In this document: one piece after another, positions 27,109 to 36,165 of the stretch | Position numbering within the stretch: the stretch's first letter is position 1 | How the letters are laid out: every line of letters starts with the position of its first letter | Position numbers and translations under genes: made by a program | DNA from: Bacteroidota bacterium | GTDB taxonomy: Bacteria > Bacteroidota > Bacteroidia > Chitinophagales > Chitinophagaceae | DNA: 57,699 nt | Direction: 5' to 3' | Assembly: GCA_947476145.1 (NCBI GenBank) | Contig: CANJPH010000012.1 | Coordinates: forward strand, 1 to 57,699 | The notes under the pieces: model-generated | The model's input: only the letters and a program-made list of their open reading frames with translations | What the model was told of the DNA's origin: nothing | Databases searched by the model: none

Positions 27109-27526
27109 TGTTTACAAACCATTCGGTTGCTAATGCATATCCTTTTAAACCCAAGCCTACGATGCTTCCTACGGCCTTGGCAGTAACATGTGAAATTTTT
27201 CTGAAATCTTCTCTTGCATGTACATTGCTAATATGTACTTCAATAACAGGAACACTTATTGCAGCAATGGCGTCTCCAATGGCAATAGAAGTATGTGTAT
27301 AGGCTGCAGGATTCATAATAATACCATCCTGATTAAAACCATATTTTTGAATAGCGTCCACCAACTCCCCTTCCACATTAGATTGGAAATAAGTAAAGTT
27401 TACTTGGGGAAAATTCTTTTTTAATTGTGCTAAAAAATCATCAAAGCTTTCGTTGCCATACACACCTGGCTCACGCATTCCTAATAAGTTTAAATTAGGC
27501 CCGTTAATGATGGTAATGTTTAGCAT
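27098..27526 (-). CDS. aroQ: Type II 3-dehydroquinate dehydratase
   Basis: Shikimate-pathway enzyme that dehydrates 3-dehydroquinate to 3-dehydroshikimate. The 142-residue protein starts MLNITIINGPNLNLLGMREPGVYG, which contains the family signature and the catalytic Tyr of VYG. Then come MNPAAYTHTSIAIGDA (substrate-binding Asn/His region) and VIEVHISNVHAREDFR with the conserved catalytic His. Length is normal. It precedes the GT39 gene with overlapping ends and follows the carA region on the same strand. Confidence 0.96.
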   Translation of the reverse strand: MLNITIINGPNLNLLGMREPGVYGNESFDDFLAQLKKNFPQVNFTYFQSNVEGELVDAIQKYGFNQDGIIMNPAAYTHTSIAIGDAIAAISVPVIEVHISNVHAREDFRKISHVTAKAVGSIVGLGLKGYALATEWFVNNAK

Positions 27527-27591
27527 GTTTGTTATTTATAAGCGAATGATTAGGGATTTCAAAATTTCCCTTTTACATTTTTTATTTTCAA

Positions 27592-28686
27592 TTAGTTTGT
27601 CTTCATTAAATTTATAAAATCATCAAACAAGTATCTGCTATCGTGCGGGCCCGGTGTGGCTTCTGGGTGGTATTGTACACTAAATGCAGGTCTATCTTTC
27701 AATTTGATACCTTCAATAGAATCATCATTTAAGTTCACATGTGAAACAATCACGTTGTCATGCTTTTTGATGGCTTCTGGATCTACTCCAAAACCATGAT
27801 TCTGTGTAGTGATTTCCGATCTACCCGTAATTACATTTTTTACAGGGTGATTTAAACCTCTATGACCATGGTGCATTTTAAAAGTAGGAATATCATTAGC
27901 AAGTGCTAACAATTGATGCCCTAAACAAATACCAAACAATGGTTTTTTGGCTGCTAAAATTTCTTTGATCGTAGCCACTGCATAATCCATGGGTGCGGGA
28001 TCCCCAGGACCGTTGGATAAAAAATAGCCTGTTGGATTAAACGCTTTTAAGGTATCGAAATTAGTTTTTGCAGGATGTACTCTTACATGCACTCCTCTAT
28101 CCACTAAACATTGTAATATATTTTGCTTTACGCCAAAGTCTAGCACCGAGACCTTTAGCGCTGAATGCACGTCTCCAAGTTCATATACTTCTTTAGTACT
28201 TACGGTACTTGCTAATTCTAATCCATCCATACTTGGCACTGCAGCCAATTGCTTTTTCAAAGCATCCACATCCAAATTGTCTGAGGAGATAATACAGTTC
28301 ATCGCACCACTTGTTCTTACATGTGCTACCAATGCCCTGGTATCTAATCCTTCGATAGAGACAATATTATTGGCTATTAAATATTCACTCAAATTTCCAT
28401 CGGCTAATGTACGAGAATATTTCTCTTCTAAATTACGCCCTATTAAACCATGAATTTTTACCGACTTACTTTCTACATCGGTATCTTTTACTCCGTAATT
28501 ACCAATATGCACATTGTTCATGATAATAATTTGCCCTGTGTAACTTGGGTCGGTAAATACTTCCTGATATCCCGTCATACCGGTATTAAAACAAATCTCA
28601 CCAGTGGTGGTCCCTATTTTACCAAATGCTTGGCCATGAAATACATTGCCATCGGCTAAAACTAAAATTGCGGGTTGTGCGGTCAT
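27592..28686 (-). CDS. carA: Carbamoyl-phosphate synthase small subunit
   Basis: Glutaminase subunit of carbamoyl-phosphate synthase, supplying ammonia for pyrimidine and arginine synthesis. It has an N-terminal CarA domain (ILVLADGNVFHGQAFG, then GEICFNTGMTGYQE) and a class I GATase domain with nucleophile Cys in GICLGHQLLAL and the His/Glu pair in YHPEATPGP. I start at ATG 28684-28686 (MTAQPAIL, 364 residues). The open frame extends 23 codons further, but that stretch contains the promoter -7 box (28725-28732) and part of the rplQ terminator. carB is not nearby. Confidence 0.95.
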   Translation of the reverse strand: MTAQPAILVLADGNVFHGQAFGKIGTTTGEICFNTGMTGYQEVFTDPSYTGQIIIMNNVHIGNYGVKDTDVESKSVKIHGLIGRNLEEKYSRTLADGNLSEYLIANNIVSIEGLDTRALVAHVRTSGAMNCIISSDNLDVDALKKQLAAVPSMDGLELASTVSTKEVYELGDVHSALKVSVLDFGVKQNILQCLVDRGVHVRVHPAKTNFDTLKAFNPTGYFLSNGPGDPAPMDYAVATIKEILAAKKPLFGICLGHQLLALANDIPTFKMHHGHRGLNHPVKNVITGRSEITTQNHGFGVDPEAIKKHDNVIVSHVNLNDDSIEGIKLKDRPAFSVQYHPEATPGPHDSRYLFDDFINLMKTN

Positions 28687-28724
28687 AGGATGATGCTGTT
28701 TTTTTGAATTTGGGGTATCTGTTG

Positions 28725-28756
28725 CAAATTTAGGCAAAAAAAAAGGCAAGACCAAA
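28725..28756 (-). promoter_or_regulatory. carA promoter overlapping the rplQ terminator
   Basis: On the minus strand, TTTG (28753-28756) is followed after 20 nt by TAAATTTG (28725-28732), a perfect Bacteroidota promoter. The -33 TTTG is exactly the four-base loop of the rplQ terminator hairpin. Confidence 0.7.
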
Positions 28757-28766
28757 GTCTTGCCTT
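28733..28766 (-). terminator. Terminator of the alpha ribosomal operon
   Basis: A perfect 10-bp stem AAGGCAAGAC/GTCTTGCCTT (28743-28752 and 28757-28766) with a 4-nt loop, followed on the minus strand by about ten T. It lies 22 nt after the rplQ stop. Confidence 0.92.
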
Positions 28767-28788
28767 ATATGTTACATAACGTTTTTCA

Positions 28789-29328
28789 TTATTCAGCAGC
28801 TGGTGCTTCCTCGGTAGATGCGGTTTCAGCAGGTGCTTCCGTTGCAGTTTCCTCAGCAGCAGGCGCTTCCTCAGCCTTTTTAGCAGCTGGTGCTTTACTA
28901 CGACGTGTTTTCTTAGCTGGTTCAGCAGCGGTATTTACAGCATTCCCGTAAATTTCGTTGAAGTCAACTAATTCAATCATTGCTTTTTCAGCGTTGTCAC
29001 CTGGACGAATGCCTAATTTAATGATACGTGTATATCCACCTGGACGTGCAGCAATTTTTGGCGCAACAACTGTAAATAATTCTTTCACAGCTGTTTTGTC
29101 ATTTAAATAACTGAACACCACTCTGTGGTTGTGCATGATTTCTTCTTTAGTAGCCGTTTTCTTAGTCTTAGTAATCAATGGCTCAACATACTTTCTTAAA
29201 GCTTTTGCTTTCGCTAATGTTGTTACAATACGCTTGTGTGTAATAATTTGGCAAGCAAGGTTCATTAATAAGGCATCTCTGTGTGCCTTTTTACGACCTA
29301 AGTTGTTTTGTTTGTCTCCGTGACGCAT
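28789..29328 (-). CDS. rplQ: 50S ribosomal protein L17 with Ala/Glu-rich tail
   Basis: Large-subunit protein L17. The N-terminal 115 residues are canonical ([20 protein letters not shown], then [20 protein letters not shown] and [10 protein letters not shown]). The remaining 60 or so residues form a low-complexity extension, first basic ([13 protein letters not shown]), then Ala/Glu/Thr-rich. Extended L17 tails are common in Bacteroidota and are probably disordered on the ribosome surface. It is the last gene of the infA-rplQ operon and is followed by a strong terminator. Confidence 0.95.
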   Translation of the reverse strand: MRHGDKQNNLGRKKAHRDALLMNLACQIITHKRIVTTLAKAKALRKYVEPLITKTKKTATKEEIMHNHRVVFSYLNDKTAVKELFTVVAPKIAARPGGYTRIIKLGIRPGDNAEKAMIELVDFNEIYGNAVNTAAEPAKKTRRSKAPAAKKAEEAPAAEETATEAPAETASTEEAPAAE

Positions 29329-29422
29329 GACGTTTAATTTTAATCCTTACACCGTGTCAGGAATTGTAAGGTGTGAGCCCGAAAGCTCGGTTATAAATAG
29401 TGACCTACCTTAGCCTTAACGA

Positions 29423-30427
29423 CTATTGTAAATCTAATTTGTCTAATCCTAATTTACCTAAATCCATACCGAAGCTTAATCCTCTTTCAATTAATACTTG
29501 CTCGATTTCAGATAAAGATTTTTGACCAAAGTTTCTGAACTTCATTAAGTCCTCTTGCTCGTATTGTACTAATTCGCTTAAGCTGTTAATTTTAGCAGCT
29601 TTCAAGCAATTGAACGCACGTACAGAAAGATCTAAATCTTCTAATGGAGTTTTCAATACTTTTCTTAATTGTAATACTTGCTCATCCACTACGTCCTCTT
29701 TCTTATCTTCTTTATTATCAAAAGTGATATTCTCGTCAGTGATAATCATTAAGTGTTGGATCAAAATTCTAGAAGCTTGCTTTACCGCATCTTCTGGATG
29801 AATGGTTCCGTCTGTAGCTACGTCTAAAATTAATTTTTCGTAGTCAGTTCTTTGTTCAACACGATAGTTTTCGATAGCGTATTTAACATTCTTAATAGGT
29901 GTGTGAATAGAATCAATAGCGATATAACCAAATGGCATCTCTTTTAATTTATTCTCCTCTGCAGGAATATATCCACGACCTTTATTAATAGTAATTTCAA
30001 TTTCTAATTTAGCAGAAGGATCCATTGTGCAAATTATTAACTCAGGGTTCATTACTTGAAACTGTTGAGAAGCTTCTCCTAAATGACCTGCGTTTAATTC
30101 ACTGCTACCCTTAATAGATAGAGTAATTTTCTCAGAAGTAACTTCTTGATCTGCCTTACGCTTAAAACGAACTTGCTTTAAGTTTAAAATGATTTCAGTT
30201 ACATCTTCAGTGATTCCTTTGATGGTTGCAAACTCGTGGTCTACTCCTTCTATTTTAACACCTACAATTGCAAAACCTTCTAAAGAGCTTAATAAAACTC
30301 TTCTTAGTGCATTGCCTAATGTTAAACCAAATCCTGGCTCTAATGGACGGAATTCGAATTGTCCTTCAAAGTCATTTGCTTTTTGTAAAACAATTTTATC
30401 AGGTTTTTGAAAACTTAATATAGCCAT
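29423..30427 (-). CDS. rpoA: RNA polymerase alpha subunit
   Basis: Core RNA polymerase subunit. The N-terminal assembly domain (about 1-230) includes [26 protein letters not shown], whose key part [11 protein letters not shown] is the dimerisation motif. The C-terminal domain (about 255-334) has the helix-hairpin-helix [17 protein letters not shown] and the FGQKSLSEI block that contacts DNA and activators. Length 334 is typical. A linker rich in Asp/Glu/Lys joins the two. It sits between rpsD and rplQ, the standard alpha-operon order. Confidence 0.97.
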   Translation of the reverse strand: MAILSFQKPDKIVLQKANDFEGQFEFRPLEPGFGLTLGNALRRVLLSSLEGFAIVGVKIEGVDHEFATIKGITEDVTEIILNLKQVRFKRKADQEVTSEKITLSIKGSSELNAGHLGEASQQFQVMNPELIICTMDPSAKLEIEITINKGRGYIPAEENKLKEMPFGYIAIDSIHTPIKNVKYAIENYRVEQRTDYEKLILDVATDGTIHPEDAVKQASRILIQHLMIITDENITFDNKEDKKEDVVDEQVLQLRKVLKTPLEDLDLSVRAFNCLKAAKINSLSELVQYEQEDLMKFRNFGQKSLSEIEQVLIERGLSFGMDLGKLGLDKLDLQ

Positions 30428-30482
30428 GTTATCATTTTTTTTATTTGAATCTTCCTTTGGGAAGAAATATTGTTAAGTGCTA

Positions 30483-31088
30483 CTATTTAGAATACAATTC
30501 AACGATTAATTGCTCCTTAATGTTCTCAGGAACCGCTTCTCTTTCTGGCATTGCAATGAATGTTCCAGTGTTGGTTGTTTCATTCCAGTCTACCCAGCTA
30601 AACTTCGTGTTTCTTGGACGTTGTTTGCTAATGATAGATGAATTGTGCGCACTCTTTGGACGGTAAGTAATTACGTCACCTGGCTTACATGTGTAAGAAG
30701 GTACGTTGGTTACAAAACCATTCACAGAAATATGCTTATGTGCTACTAATTGACGTGCTTCAGGACGACTTGCAGCCAATCCCATTCTGAAAATTGTATT
30801 GTCTAAACGAGATTCCAACAATTTGATCAAGTTTTCACCTGTAACACCTTTAATACGAGATGCTTCTTCAAATGTTTTACGGAACTGGCGCTCTAATACA
30901 CCATAAGTGTATTTTGCTTTTTGTTTTTCTCTTAACTGTAATGCATACTCTCCTAATTGCTTACGCTTGCGTTGTGCGCCGTGTTGGCCTGGAGGGTTGC
31001 TGTTTTTGCCTAACCATTTAGCGTTTCCTAAGATAGGTTCGCCGAAAATGCGACAAATTTTGGTTTTGGGTCCTGTGTAACGTGCCAT
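30483..31088 (-). CDS. rpsD: 30S ribosomal protein S4
   Basis: Primary 16S rRNA-binding protein of the small subunit. The 201-residue protein starts at ATG 31086-31088 (MARYTGPKTKICRIFGEP). The open frame runs 12 codons upstream with an atypical leader, which I exclude. The S4 RNA-binding domain is clear (LESRLDNTIFRMGLAASRPEARQ in two adjoining parts, then HKHISVNGFVTNVPSY). In many bacteria S4 represses its own alpha operon, but no obvious pseudoknot target can be pointed to here. Confidence 0.96.
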   Translation of the reverse strand: MARYTGPKTKICRIFGEPILGNAKWLGKNSNPPGQHGAQRKRKQLGEYALQLREKQKAKYTYGVLERQFRKTFEEASRIKGVTGENLIKLLESRLDNTIFRMGLAASRPEARQLVAHKHISVNGFVTNVPSYTCKPGDVITYRPKSAHNSSIISKQRPRNTKFSWVDWNETTNTGTFIAMPEREAVPENIKEQLIVELYSK

Positions 31089-31174
31089 AATTGTTGTTGT
31101 GATTTTTTGGTGACGGTAAAGCATCAGTAAAAATCTAAAATGAATGCTATACCCGGTTTAAAATATTAATCCTA

Positions 31175-31585
31175 TTATACTCTTCTTTGTTTTGGAGGAC
31201 GACATCCGTTATGTGGCATTGGTGTCACGTCGCGGATAGAAGTTACTTCGATGCCAGATTGAGAGATAGAACGTATAGCGCCTTCACGACCAGAACCTGG
31301 ACCTTTAACGAAAACGTCTACTCTTTTAACACCAGCGTCTAAGGCAACTTTCGCTGCGTCTGCTGCTGCCATTTGAGCTGCATATGGAGTGTTCTTTTTA
31401 GAACCTCTAAAGCCCATTTTACCAGCACTGCTCCAGCTAATTACTTGGCCTGCTTTGTTGGTAAAGGCGATGATTAAATTGTTGAAAGTTGCACTAATGC
31501 GAACTTCACCTGATGCGTCGATTTTAACGACTCTCTTTTTTGAAGCTGCTTTTGCACTGTTTTGTGCTTTTTGTGGTTTAGCCAT
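31175..31585 (-). CDS. rpsK: 30S ribosomal protein S11
   Basis: Small-subunit platform protein of 136 residues. Conserved blocks are [47 protein letters not shown] and the C-terminal [18 protein letters not shown]. The N-terminus has a short Lys/Ala-rich extension ([18 protein letters not shown]). It lies between rpsM and rpsD in the alpha operon. The 131-nt gap to rpsM contains a small TTCCGC/GCGGAA hairpin that could be a processing or attenuation site. Confidence 0.96.
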   Translation of the reverse strand: MAKPQKAQNSAKAASKKRVVKIDASGEVRISATFNNLIIAFTNKAGQVISWSSAGKMGFRGSKKNTPYAAQMAAADAAKVALDAGVKRVDVFVKGPGSGREGAIRSISQSGIEVTSIRDVTPMPHNGCRPPKQRRV

Positions 31586-31716
31586 TGTGTTTGAGGTGTG
31601 CTTTTTACTAGTATTGCTACTTTGTAAGAAGCGGTTATTTAAATGATAATTCCGCCGAAGCGGAAACCTTATTATATCTCCCCTGAAATTCAGGATCCAA
31701 TTCTAATAGGGATTTT

Positions 31717-32097
31717 TTATTTCTTAGCTACCTTCTTCTTACCAGCAACCGTCTTACGCTTACCCTTACGAGTACGTGAGTTGGTTTTAGTTCTTTGGCC
31801 ACGAACAGGTAAACCTTTTCTGTGACGTAAACCACGGTAACAAGCGATATCTAATAAACGCTTAATGCTCATAGAAACTTCACTACGTAAAGCACCTTCT
31901 ACTTTGAATTCAGCGTTAATGATATTACGAATCGCTGTTTGCTCATCGTCGTTCCACTCATTTACTTTTTTGTCGTAACTGATGTTTGCTTTGTCTAAAA
32001 TATACTGAGCAGTTGAATGACCAATACCGAAAATGTATTGTAGTCCTATTTCTCCTCTTTTGTTTTTTGGTAAGTCGATACCGGCAATACGAGCCAT
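31717..32097 (-). CDS. rpsM: 30S ribosomal protein S13
   Basis: Small-subunit head protein of 126 residues that contacts tRNA and bridges to the large subunit. It starts [19 protein letters not shown]. The helix-two-turn-helix region and the [20 protein letters not shown] motif are intact, followed by a basic tail ([17 protein letters not shown]). It is followed by rpsK and preceded by rpmJ in the same orientation. Confidence 0.97.
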   Translation of the reverse strand: MARIAGIDLPKNKRGEIGLQYIFGIGHSTAQYILDKANISYDKKVNEWNDDEQTAIRNIINAEFKVEGALRSEVSMSIKRLLDIACYRGLRHRKGLPVRGQRTKTNSRTRKGKRKTVAGKKKVAKK

Positions 32098-32166
32098 ATG
32101 CTAAAACTTGTTTTTTGTTTATTTTTTTTGTTTGCTAAAACTTTAGCGTCTCCGCTAAAAGCCTTA

Positions 32167-32283
32167 CTATCCTTGTCTTTGCTTAAAGCGAGGGTTCTTT
32201 TTGTTGATTACAAATAATACGCCTTTACGCTTTACGATTTTACAATCGGCACTACGTTTTTTGATAGATGCTCTAACTTTCAT
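32167..32283 (-). CDS. rpmJ: 50S ribosomal protein L36
   Basis: A 38-residue large-subunit protein: [19 protein letters not shown], then [19 protein letters not shown]. Only one Cys (C14) of the usual zinc Cys/His set remains, so this is the zinc-free C-minus type. That form is common, with compensation by sequence, in several phyla including Bacteroidota. The position between infA and rpsM is the standard one. It is easily missed because of its size. Confidence 0.94.
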   Translation of the reverse strand: MKVRASIKKRSADCKIVKRKGVLFVINKKNPRFKQRQG

Positions 32284-32313
32284 CTTTTTGTTTTTAAAAT
32301 ATTAATTCTGTTC

Positions 32314-32532
32314 TTACTTATGTCTAAATATAATTCTTCCCCTTGTTAAGTCATATGGACTCATCTCCACACCTACTTTATCACCTGGCAAAATTCTGAT
32401 ATAGTGCATTCGCATTTTACCAGAGATTGTCGCTAAGATTTCATGACCATTTTCAAGCTTCACTCTGAACATAGCGTTGCTCATTGCTTCAATAATTACT
32501 CCATCTTGTTTAATCAGCGGTTGTTTTGACAT
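32314..32532 (-). CDS. infA: Translation initiation factor IF-1
   Basis: A 72-residue single OB-fold protein that binds the ribosomal A site during initiation. Conserved residues include [25 protein letters not shown] (spanning strands 1-3) and the C-terminal RIIFRHK, with [14 protein letters not shown] between. It is the first gene of the alpha operon here, with its own promoter 17 nt upstream. In most Bacteroidota infA follows secY and map. Those genes are not next to it in this window. Confidence 0.97.
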   Translation of the reverse strand: MSKQPLIKQDGVIIEAMSNAMFRVKLENGHEILATISGKMRMHYIRILPGDKVGVEMSPYDLTRGRIIFRHK

Positions 32533-32548
32533 ACTTATTTTGGGGTTG

Positions 32549-32556
32549 CAAAGATA
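32549..32556 (-). promoter_or_regulatory. -7 box for the infA-rplQ operon
   Basis: Minus strand TATCTTTG is a perfect TAnnTTTG box 16 nt upstream of the infA ATG. The -33 position reads TTTTC, a weak match. Confidence 0.65.
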
Positions 32557-32604
32557 TGGAATTGTGCGGAATTAAGAAAAATAAACCGCGAAATATTGAA
32601 AATT

Positions 32605-32644
32605 AGCTAAAATAAAGGGGAAAGCAACGCTCTCCCCTTTATTA
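32605..32644 (-). terminator. Terminator after the four-helix membrane protein gene
   Basis: An inverted repeat AATAAAGGGGA/TCCCCTTTATT (from 32611 and ending at 32642-32644) with an 11-nt loop, followed on the minus strand by T-rich sequence. It separates the upstream gene from the infA promoter. Confidence 0.75.
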
Positions 32645-32672
32645 GTATTGAAAATCAATATGTTATACATTA

Positions 32673-33107
32673 TTATCCTCCTGGATACAAAGGTCTTCCA
32701 ATCTCTGCTCTAAAGGGCCAAGGAATGGCAGCAAAAATTAACAATAAAGCTAATATGTATAAAATTAAAGTAGTCTTGGGAGCCCCTCCTTTTTTGTACT
32801 TAATATGGCCAATGGTGATTAAAATGATGGCAATTAGCATGGAGGAAATATGCTCTACTGCCCAAAATCGAATCACATTTGAAGCCATGGCTACTTTCAT
32901 CCCAGCAGCTTGAATTAACTTAAAGCCCATTGGGCCAAAAAAGTACTGATACAATCCCAACACCAAAGTACTATGGGCACTGATTAATAATACCTTACTC
33001 GCCTTTAAAGCTTCTTTTTTAAGCAATAATTGAACAATGGCATATAGCAATGCAATTAATACCACCCATCTTAATAGGTTGTGTAAATGCAAAAGTCCTG
33101 TATTCAT
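32673..33107 (-). CDS. Four-helix membrane protein, cytochrome-b-like
   Basis: A 144-residue integral membrane protein with four hydrophobic segments (about residues 12-30, 41-60, 85-104 and 113-130). It starts MNTGLLHLHNLLRWVVL, and His residues recur near the ends of helices (HLH, AHS, EHISS, GHIKY). Bacteroidota proteins of this kind are often annotated as cytochrome b, but no direct evidence for haem binding exists here. The C-terminus IPWPFRAEIGRPLYPGG is characteristic of the group. It appears monocistronic, with its own terminator. Function unknown. Confidence 0.7.
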   Translation of the reverse strand: MNTGLLHLHNLLRWVVLIALLYAIVQLLLKKEALKASKVLLISAHSTLVLGLYQYFFGPMGFKLIQAAGMKVAMASNVIRFWAVEHISSMLIAIILITIGHIKYKKGGAPKTTLILYILALLLIFAAIPWPFRAEIGRPLYPGG

Positions 33108-33139
33108 AAAATGATTTTTAGATTCCCGCTAAATTACAA

Positions 33140-34207
33140 CTAATCTACCCAATCTGCTACAAACAAATTGGTATCACGGGTGCCCCCATTGTTTCGGTTG
33201 GAAGAGAACATAATGCGCTTCCCGTCCGGGCTAAACATAGGAAAAGCATCGAATCCTTTATCACGGCTAATTTTCTCGATATGATTGCCTTCTAAATCCA
33301 TTAAATACATATTAAAAGGGAAGCCTCTTTTGTATTCATGATTGCTGCAGAAAATAATATGCTTCCCGTCTGGGGTAAAATTAGGTGCCCAATTGGCTTG
33401 TCCTAAATGGGTTATTTGTTTTGCATCTGAGCCATCGGCATTGGCTACAAATACTTCCATATTAGTAGGTGCCACCATCCCCTCTTTTAATAAGGAGGTA
33501 TATTCTGCAATTTCTGCTTCTGTTTTTGGTCGACTGGCTCTCCAAACTATTTTAGTTCCATCGGGACTAAACCAAGCACCGCCATCATATCCTAAAGTAT
33601 GGGTCACTTTCTTTTCTTTCCCGGTCGCTAAATTCATGACATATAAATCCAAGTCACCATCCTTATCACTACAATAAATCATCTTTTTCCCATCATAAGA
33701 CAAAGTAGCTTCTGCATCATACCCTTTTGCATTGGTTAATTGCTTAACCACTATCCCGTTGGTATCTGCCATAAAAATATCGTAGGTATTGTACAAAGGC
33801 CAAATGTATTTATTGCCATATTTTGCGCGGTCTACTGGAGGAGGACATTCATTTCCACCATCTTTGGTAGAAGCAAAAATGATATGCTTACCGTCTTTTG
33901 TAAAATAGGAACAGGTTGTTCTTCCTATTCCACCACTTATGGACTTATAGGTAAAAGGCATGGCGCTATTAGTGGGCACTATACCCATAAATATTTGATC
34001 ACAGTTAATTCCTTCCTTTGGATTCGCGCGTTGAAAAGTAATACGTTTACTATCAAAGCTCCAATAAGCTTCTGCGTTGTCTCCACTATTGGTTAATTGA
34101 ATTACATTTTTAAAATGGGGTTCCCCAGCAAATAAAATAGAATCTGTTTGCGCAAATACCAATGCGCCACTCATAAGTACTAAAAATGTTAAAGACAGTT
34201 TCTTCAT
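33140..34207 (-). CDS. Secreted TolB-like beta-propeller protein
   Basis: A 355-residue exported protein with a signal peptide ending near residue 20 (VFAQ). It has about five or six WD40-like/PD40 repeats, each with a F-x-P/Y-D-G-K-x-I-x-F/Y pattern (for example FTKDGKHIIFAS, SYDGKKMIYCSD, SPDGTKIVWRAS, TPDGKHIIFCSN and SPDGKRIMFSSN). It is a beta-propeller of the TolB type. There is no TolB N-terminal domain, and no pal or tolA gene is adjacent, so a Tol-system role is not supported. It is probably a binding or scaffold protein in the periplasm. A promoter box lies at 34226-34233. Confidence 0.82.
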   Translation of the reverse strand: MKKLSLTFLVLMSGALVFAQTDSILFAGEPHFKNVIQLTNSGDNAEAYWSFDSKRITFQRANPKEGINCDQIFMGIVPTNSAMPFTYKSISGGIGRTTCSYFTKDGKHIIFASTKDGGNECPPPVDRAKYGNKYIWPLYNTYDIFMADTNGIVVKQLTNAKGYDAEATLSYDGKKMIYCSDKDGDLDLYVMNLATGKEKKVTHTLGYDGGAWFSPDGTKIVWRASRPKTEAEIAEYTSLLKEGMVAPTNMEVFVANADGSDAKQITHLGQANWAPNFTPDGKHIIFCSNHEYKRGFPFNMYLMDLEGNHIEKISRDKGFDAFPMFSPDGKRIMFSSNRNNGGTRDTNLFVADWVD

Positions 34208-34225
34208 GTAAGTTTAATTTGGGCG

Positions 34226-34233
34226 CAAAAATA
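34226..34233 (-). promoter_or_regulatory. -7 box for the TolB-like gene
   Basis: Minus strand TATTTTTG fits TAnnTTTG. A TTG lies 18 nt further upstream (34252-34254). Confidence 0.5.
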
Positions 34234-34355
34234 AACACAAAAAACCTTTATCAAGCTGAACTTTGTCATGAAACTGTCATTTTAAAGCCAAAATTTATCA
34301 TATCCGGAGACGAGAATTCATGAAAAAAAAGGAACTTTGTAAAAATTAAACCACC

Positions 34356-35006
34356 ATGGCCATTATCGCTCCCTCTTTACTAGCTGCCGATTTTTTAAAC
34401 TTAGGTAAAGCTTGTGATATGCTTAATGAAAGCGAAGCAGCATGGTTTCACTTGGATGTCATGGACGGAAGTTTTGTTCCTAATATTAGTTACGGGCTTC
34501 CCATTATTGAGCAGATAAAAAAAACAACTACTAAAGTCATGGATGTGCATTTAATGATTGTGCATCCCGAAAAATATATTGCCGATTTTAAAAAGGCGGG
34601 TGCCGATGTGTTAACGGTGCATTATGAAGCTTGCCCACATTTACATAGTACGCTCCAACAAATTAAAGCACAGGGCATGAAAGCGGGTGTTGCATTAAAC
34701 CCACATACTTCGGTAAATGTATTGAAAGATGTAATTAAAGATATTGATGTGGTTTGTGTGATGAGTGTGAACCCTGGTTTTGGGGGACAAAAATTTATTG
34801 AACATACTTACGATAAAGTGCGCGCACTAAAACAAATGATTGTTGATGCTGGCGCTACTACCTTAATTGAAATTGATGGCGGTGTGACCGAACACAATGC
34901 AAGTGCTTTAGTTAAAGCAGGTGCCGATGTGTTGGTTGCCGGTACAACCGTATTTAAAGCGGCAGATCCAAAAGCCATGATTGTTACTTTATTCAACGCT
35001 TCATAA
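34356..35006 (+). CDS. rpe: Ribulose-phosphate 3-epimerase
   Basis: Pentose-phosphate-pathway enzyme that interconverts ribulose 5-phosphate and xylulose 5-phosphate. The 216-residue TIM barrel has the metal-site motifs HLDVMDGSFVPNISYG and MDVHLMI, with the catalytic VNPGFGGQKF and EIDGGV blocks and the phosphate-binding AGADVLVAGT segment. The length is normal. It is monocistronic in appearance, lying between the divergent TolB-like gene and phoH (162-nt gap). Confidence 0.96.
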   Translation: MAIIAPSLLAADFLNLGKACDMLNESEAAWFHLDVMDGSFVPNISYGLPIIEQIKKTTTKVMDVHLMIVHPEKYIADFKKAGADVLTVHYEACPHLHSTLQQIKAQGMKAGVALNPHTSVNVLKDVIKDIDVVCVMSVNPGFGGQKFIEHTYDKVRALKQMIVDAGATTLIEIDGGVTEHNASALVKAGADVLVAGTTVFKAADPKAMIVTLFNAS

Positions 35007-35168
35007 AGCGCTGCATGAAGGCGCTCCCTTAATATACGAATATGAACCCAATGTTATCATTTTAGTAATCCACATTTGTGCGTATTTAGCGCTTGAAATT
35101 TCGAACTTGCTTTATTAAATTGTGTTAGGTTGATTTACTAACAACACTCACCATTTAAATCTAATCCA

Positions 35169-36149
35169 TTGACTGAAACTATCATCAATTTAGATACCGT
35201 AAATCCCATTGAGTTTTTCGGTGTCAACAACTCCAAATTTGATATCTTAAAAAAGAAGTTTCCACTCTTAAAAATCTTATCCCGAGGCACCCAAATTAAA
35301 CTAAGTGGTGCACCAGAACAAATTGAATTCGCCAAAGAAAAAATTGAGCTCATCATCCAGTACATGGAACGCAATGGACATTTATCTGAAAATTATTTTG
35401 AGCAAATTTTAGGGGGCGACGATGCCGAAGTCATTGATAATTTTATAGACAAAAATCCCAATGAAGTTTTGGTATTTGGACCCAATGGTAAAACGGTTCG
35501 TGCACGTACCGCTAACCAAAAAAGAATGGTTACTGCGATAGATAAAAATGATATTGTTTTTGCGATCGGACCCGCAGGTACCGGTAAAACGTATACGGCC
35601 GTAGCCTTAGCAGTAAGGGCATTAAAAAATAAAATTGTAAAAAAGATTATTCTTACGCGTCCTGCAGTAGAAGCCGGCGAAAACCTTGGATTTTTACCTG
35701 GTGATTTAAAAGAAAAGATTGATCCTTATTTACGCCCTTTATATGATGCTTTGGATGATATGATCCCTGCGGATAAGTTGGGTTATTATATGTCCACACG
35801 CACCATTGAAATTGCACCACTTGCTTATATGCGTGGACGTACATTGGACAATGCCTTTATTATTTTGGATGAATCTCAAAATGCCAATGATCTTCAAATT
35901 AAAATGTTCTTAACACGTATTGGCGCCAATGCAAAAGCCATTATCACAGGTGACCCTACCCAGGTGGATTTACCTAGAAACCAAAAAAGTGGTTTGGAAA
36001 AAGCGGTACGTATTTTAAATAATATCGAAGGCATCTCTCATATTGAATTAGACGAGGAGGATGTGGTAAGACATAAATTGGTAAAAGCCATTATTAAGGC
36101 TTACGAGAAAGAAAAAGAAAATGAGCCAGAAGGATCTTATCATAGATAA
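35169..36149 (+). CDS. phoH: PhoH-family P-loop ATPase
   Basis: A 326-residue cytoplasmic ATPase of the PhoH/PhoL type, linked in other bacteria to RNA metabolism and ribosome biogenesis. An N-terminal KH-like part (about 1-70) precedes Walker A GPAGTGKT (134-141) and Walker B FIILDE (230-235), with ITGDPTQVDLPR further on. The start is TTG at 35169. The next ATG is residue 66 and would cut away the conserved N-terminal region. A strong terminator follows. ybeY is not adjacent in this window, although it often neighbours phoH in other bacteria. Confidence 0.92.
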   Translation: MTETIINLDTVNPIEFFGVNNSKFDILKKKFPLLKILSRGTQIKLSGAPEQIEFAKEKIELIIQYMERNGHLSENYFEQILGGDDAEVIDNFIDKNPNEVLVFGPNGKTVRARTANQKRMVTAIDKNDIVFAIGPAGTGKTYTAVALAVRALKNKIVKKIILTRPAVEAGENLGFLPGDLKEKIDPYLRPLYDALDDMIPADKLGYYMSTRTIEIAPLAYMRGRTLDNAFIILDESQNANDLQIKMFLTRIGANAKAIITGDPTQVDLPRNQKSGLEKAVRILNNIEGISHIELDEEDVVRHKLVKAIIKAYEKEKENEPEGSYHR

Positions 36150-36165
36150 TTGAATAGTAAGTGTA

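Noticed and set aside
28687..28755. A 23-codon N-terminal extension of carA
   Set aside because: It contains the carA -7 box and part of the rplQ terminator hairpin, so it cannot be translated from the identified promoter.
29329..29422. Inverted repeat CCTTACA/TGTAAGG between rpoA and rplQ
   Set aside because: A weak stem with a long loop and no T run. Probably an intergenic spacer without termination function.
31652..31668. Hairpin TTCCGC-CGAA-GCGGAA between rpsM and rpsK
   Set aside because: It lacks a T run and lies within an operon. I see no basis for a specific regulatory claim.
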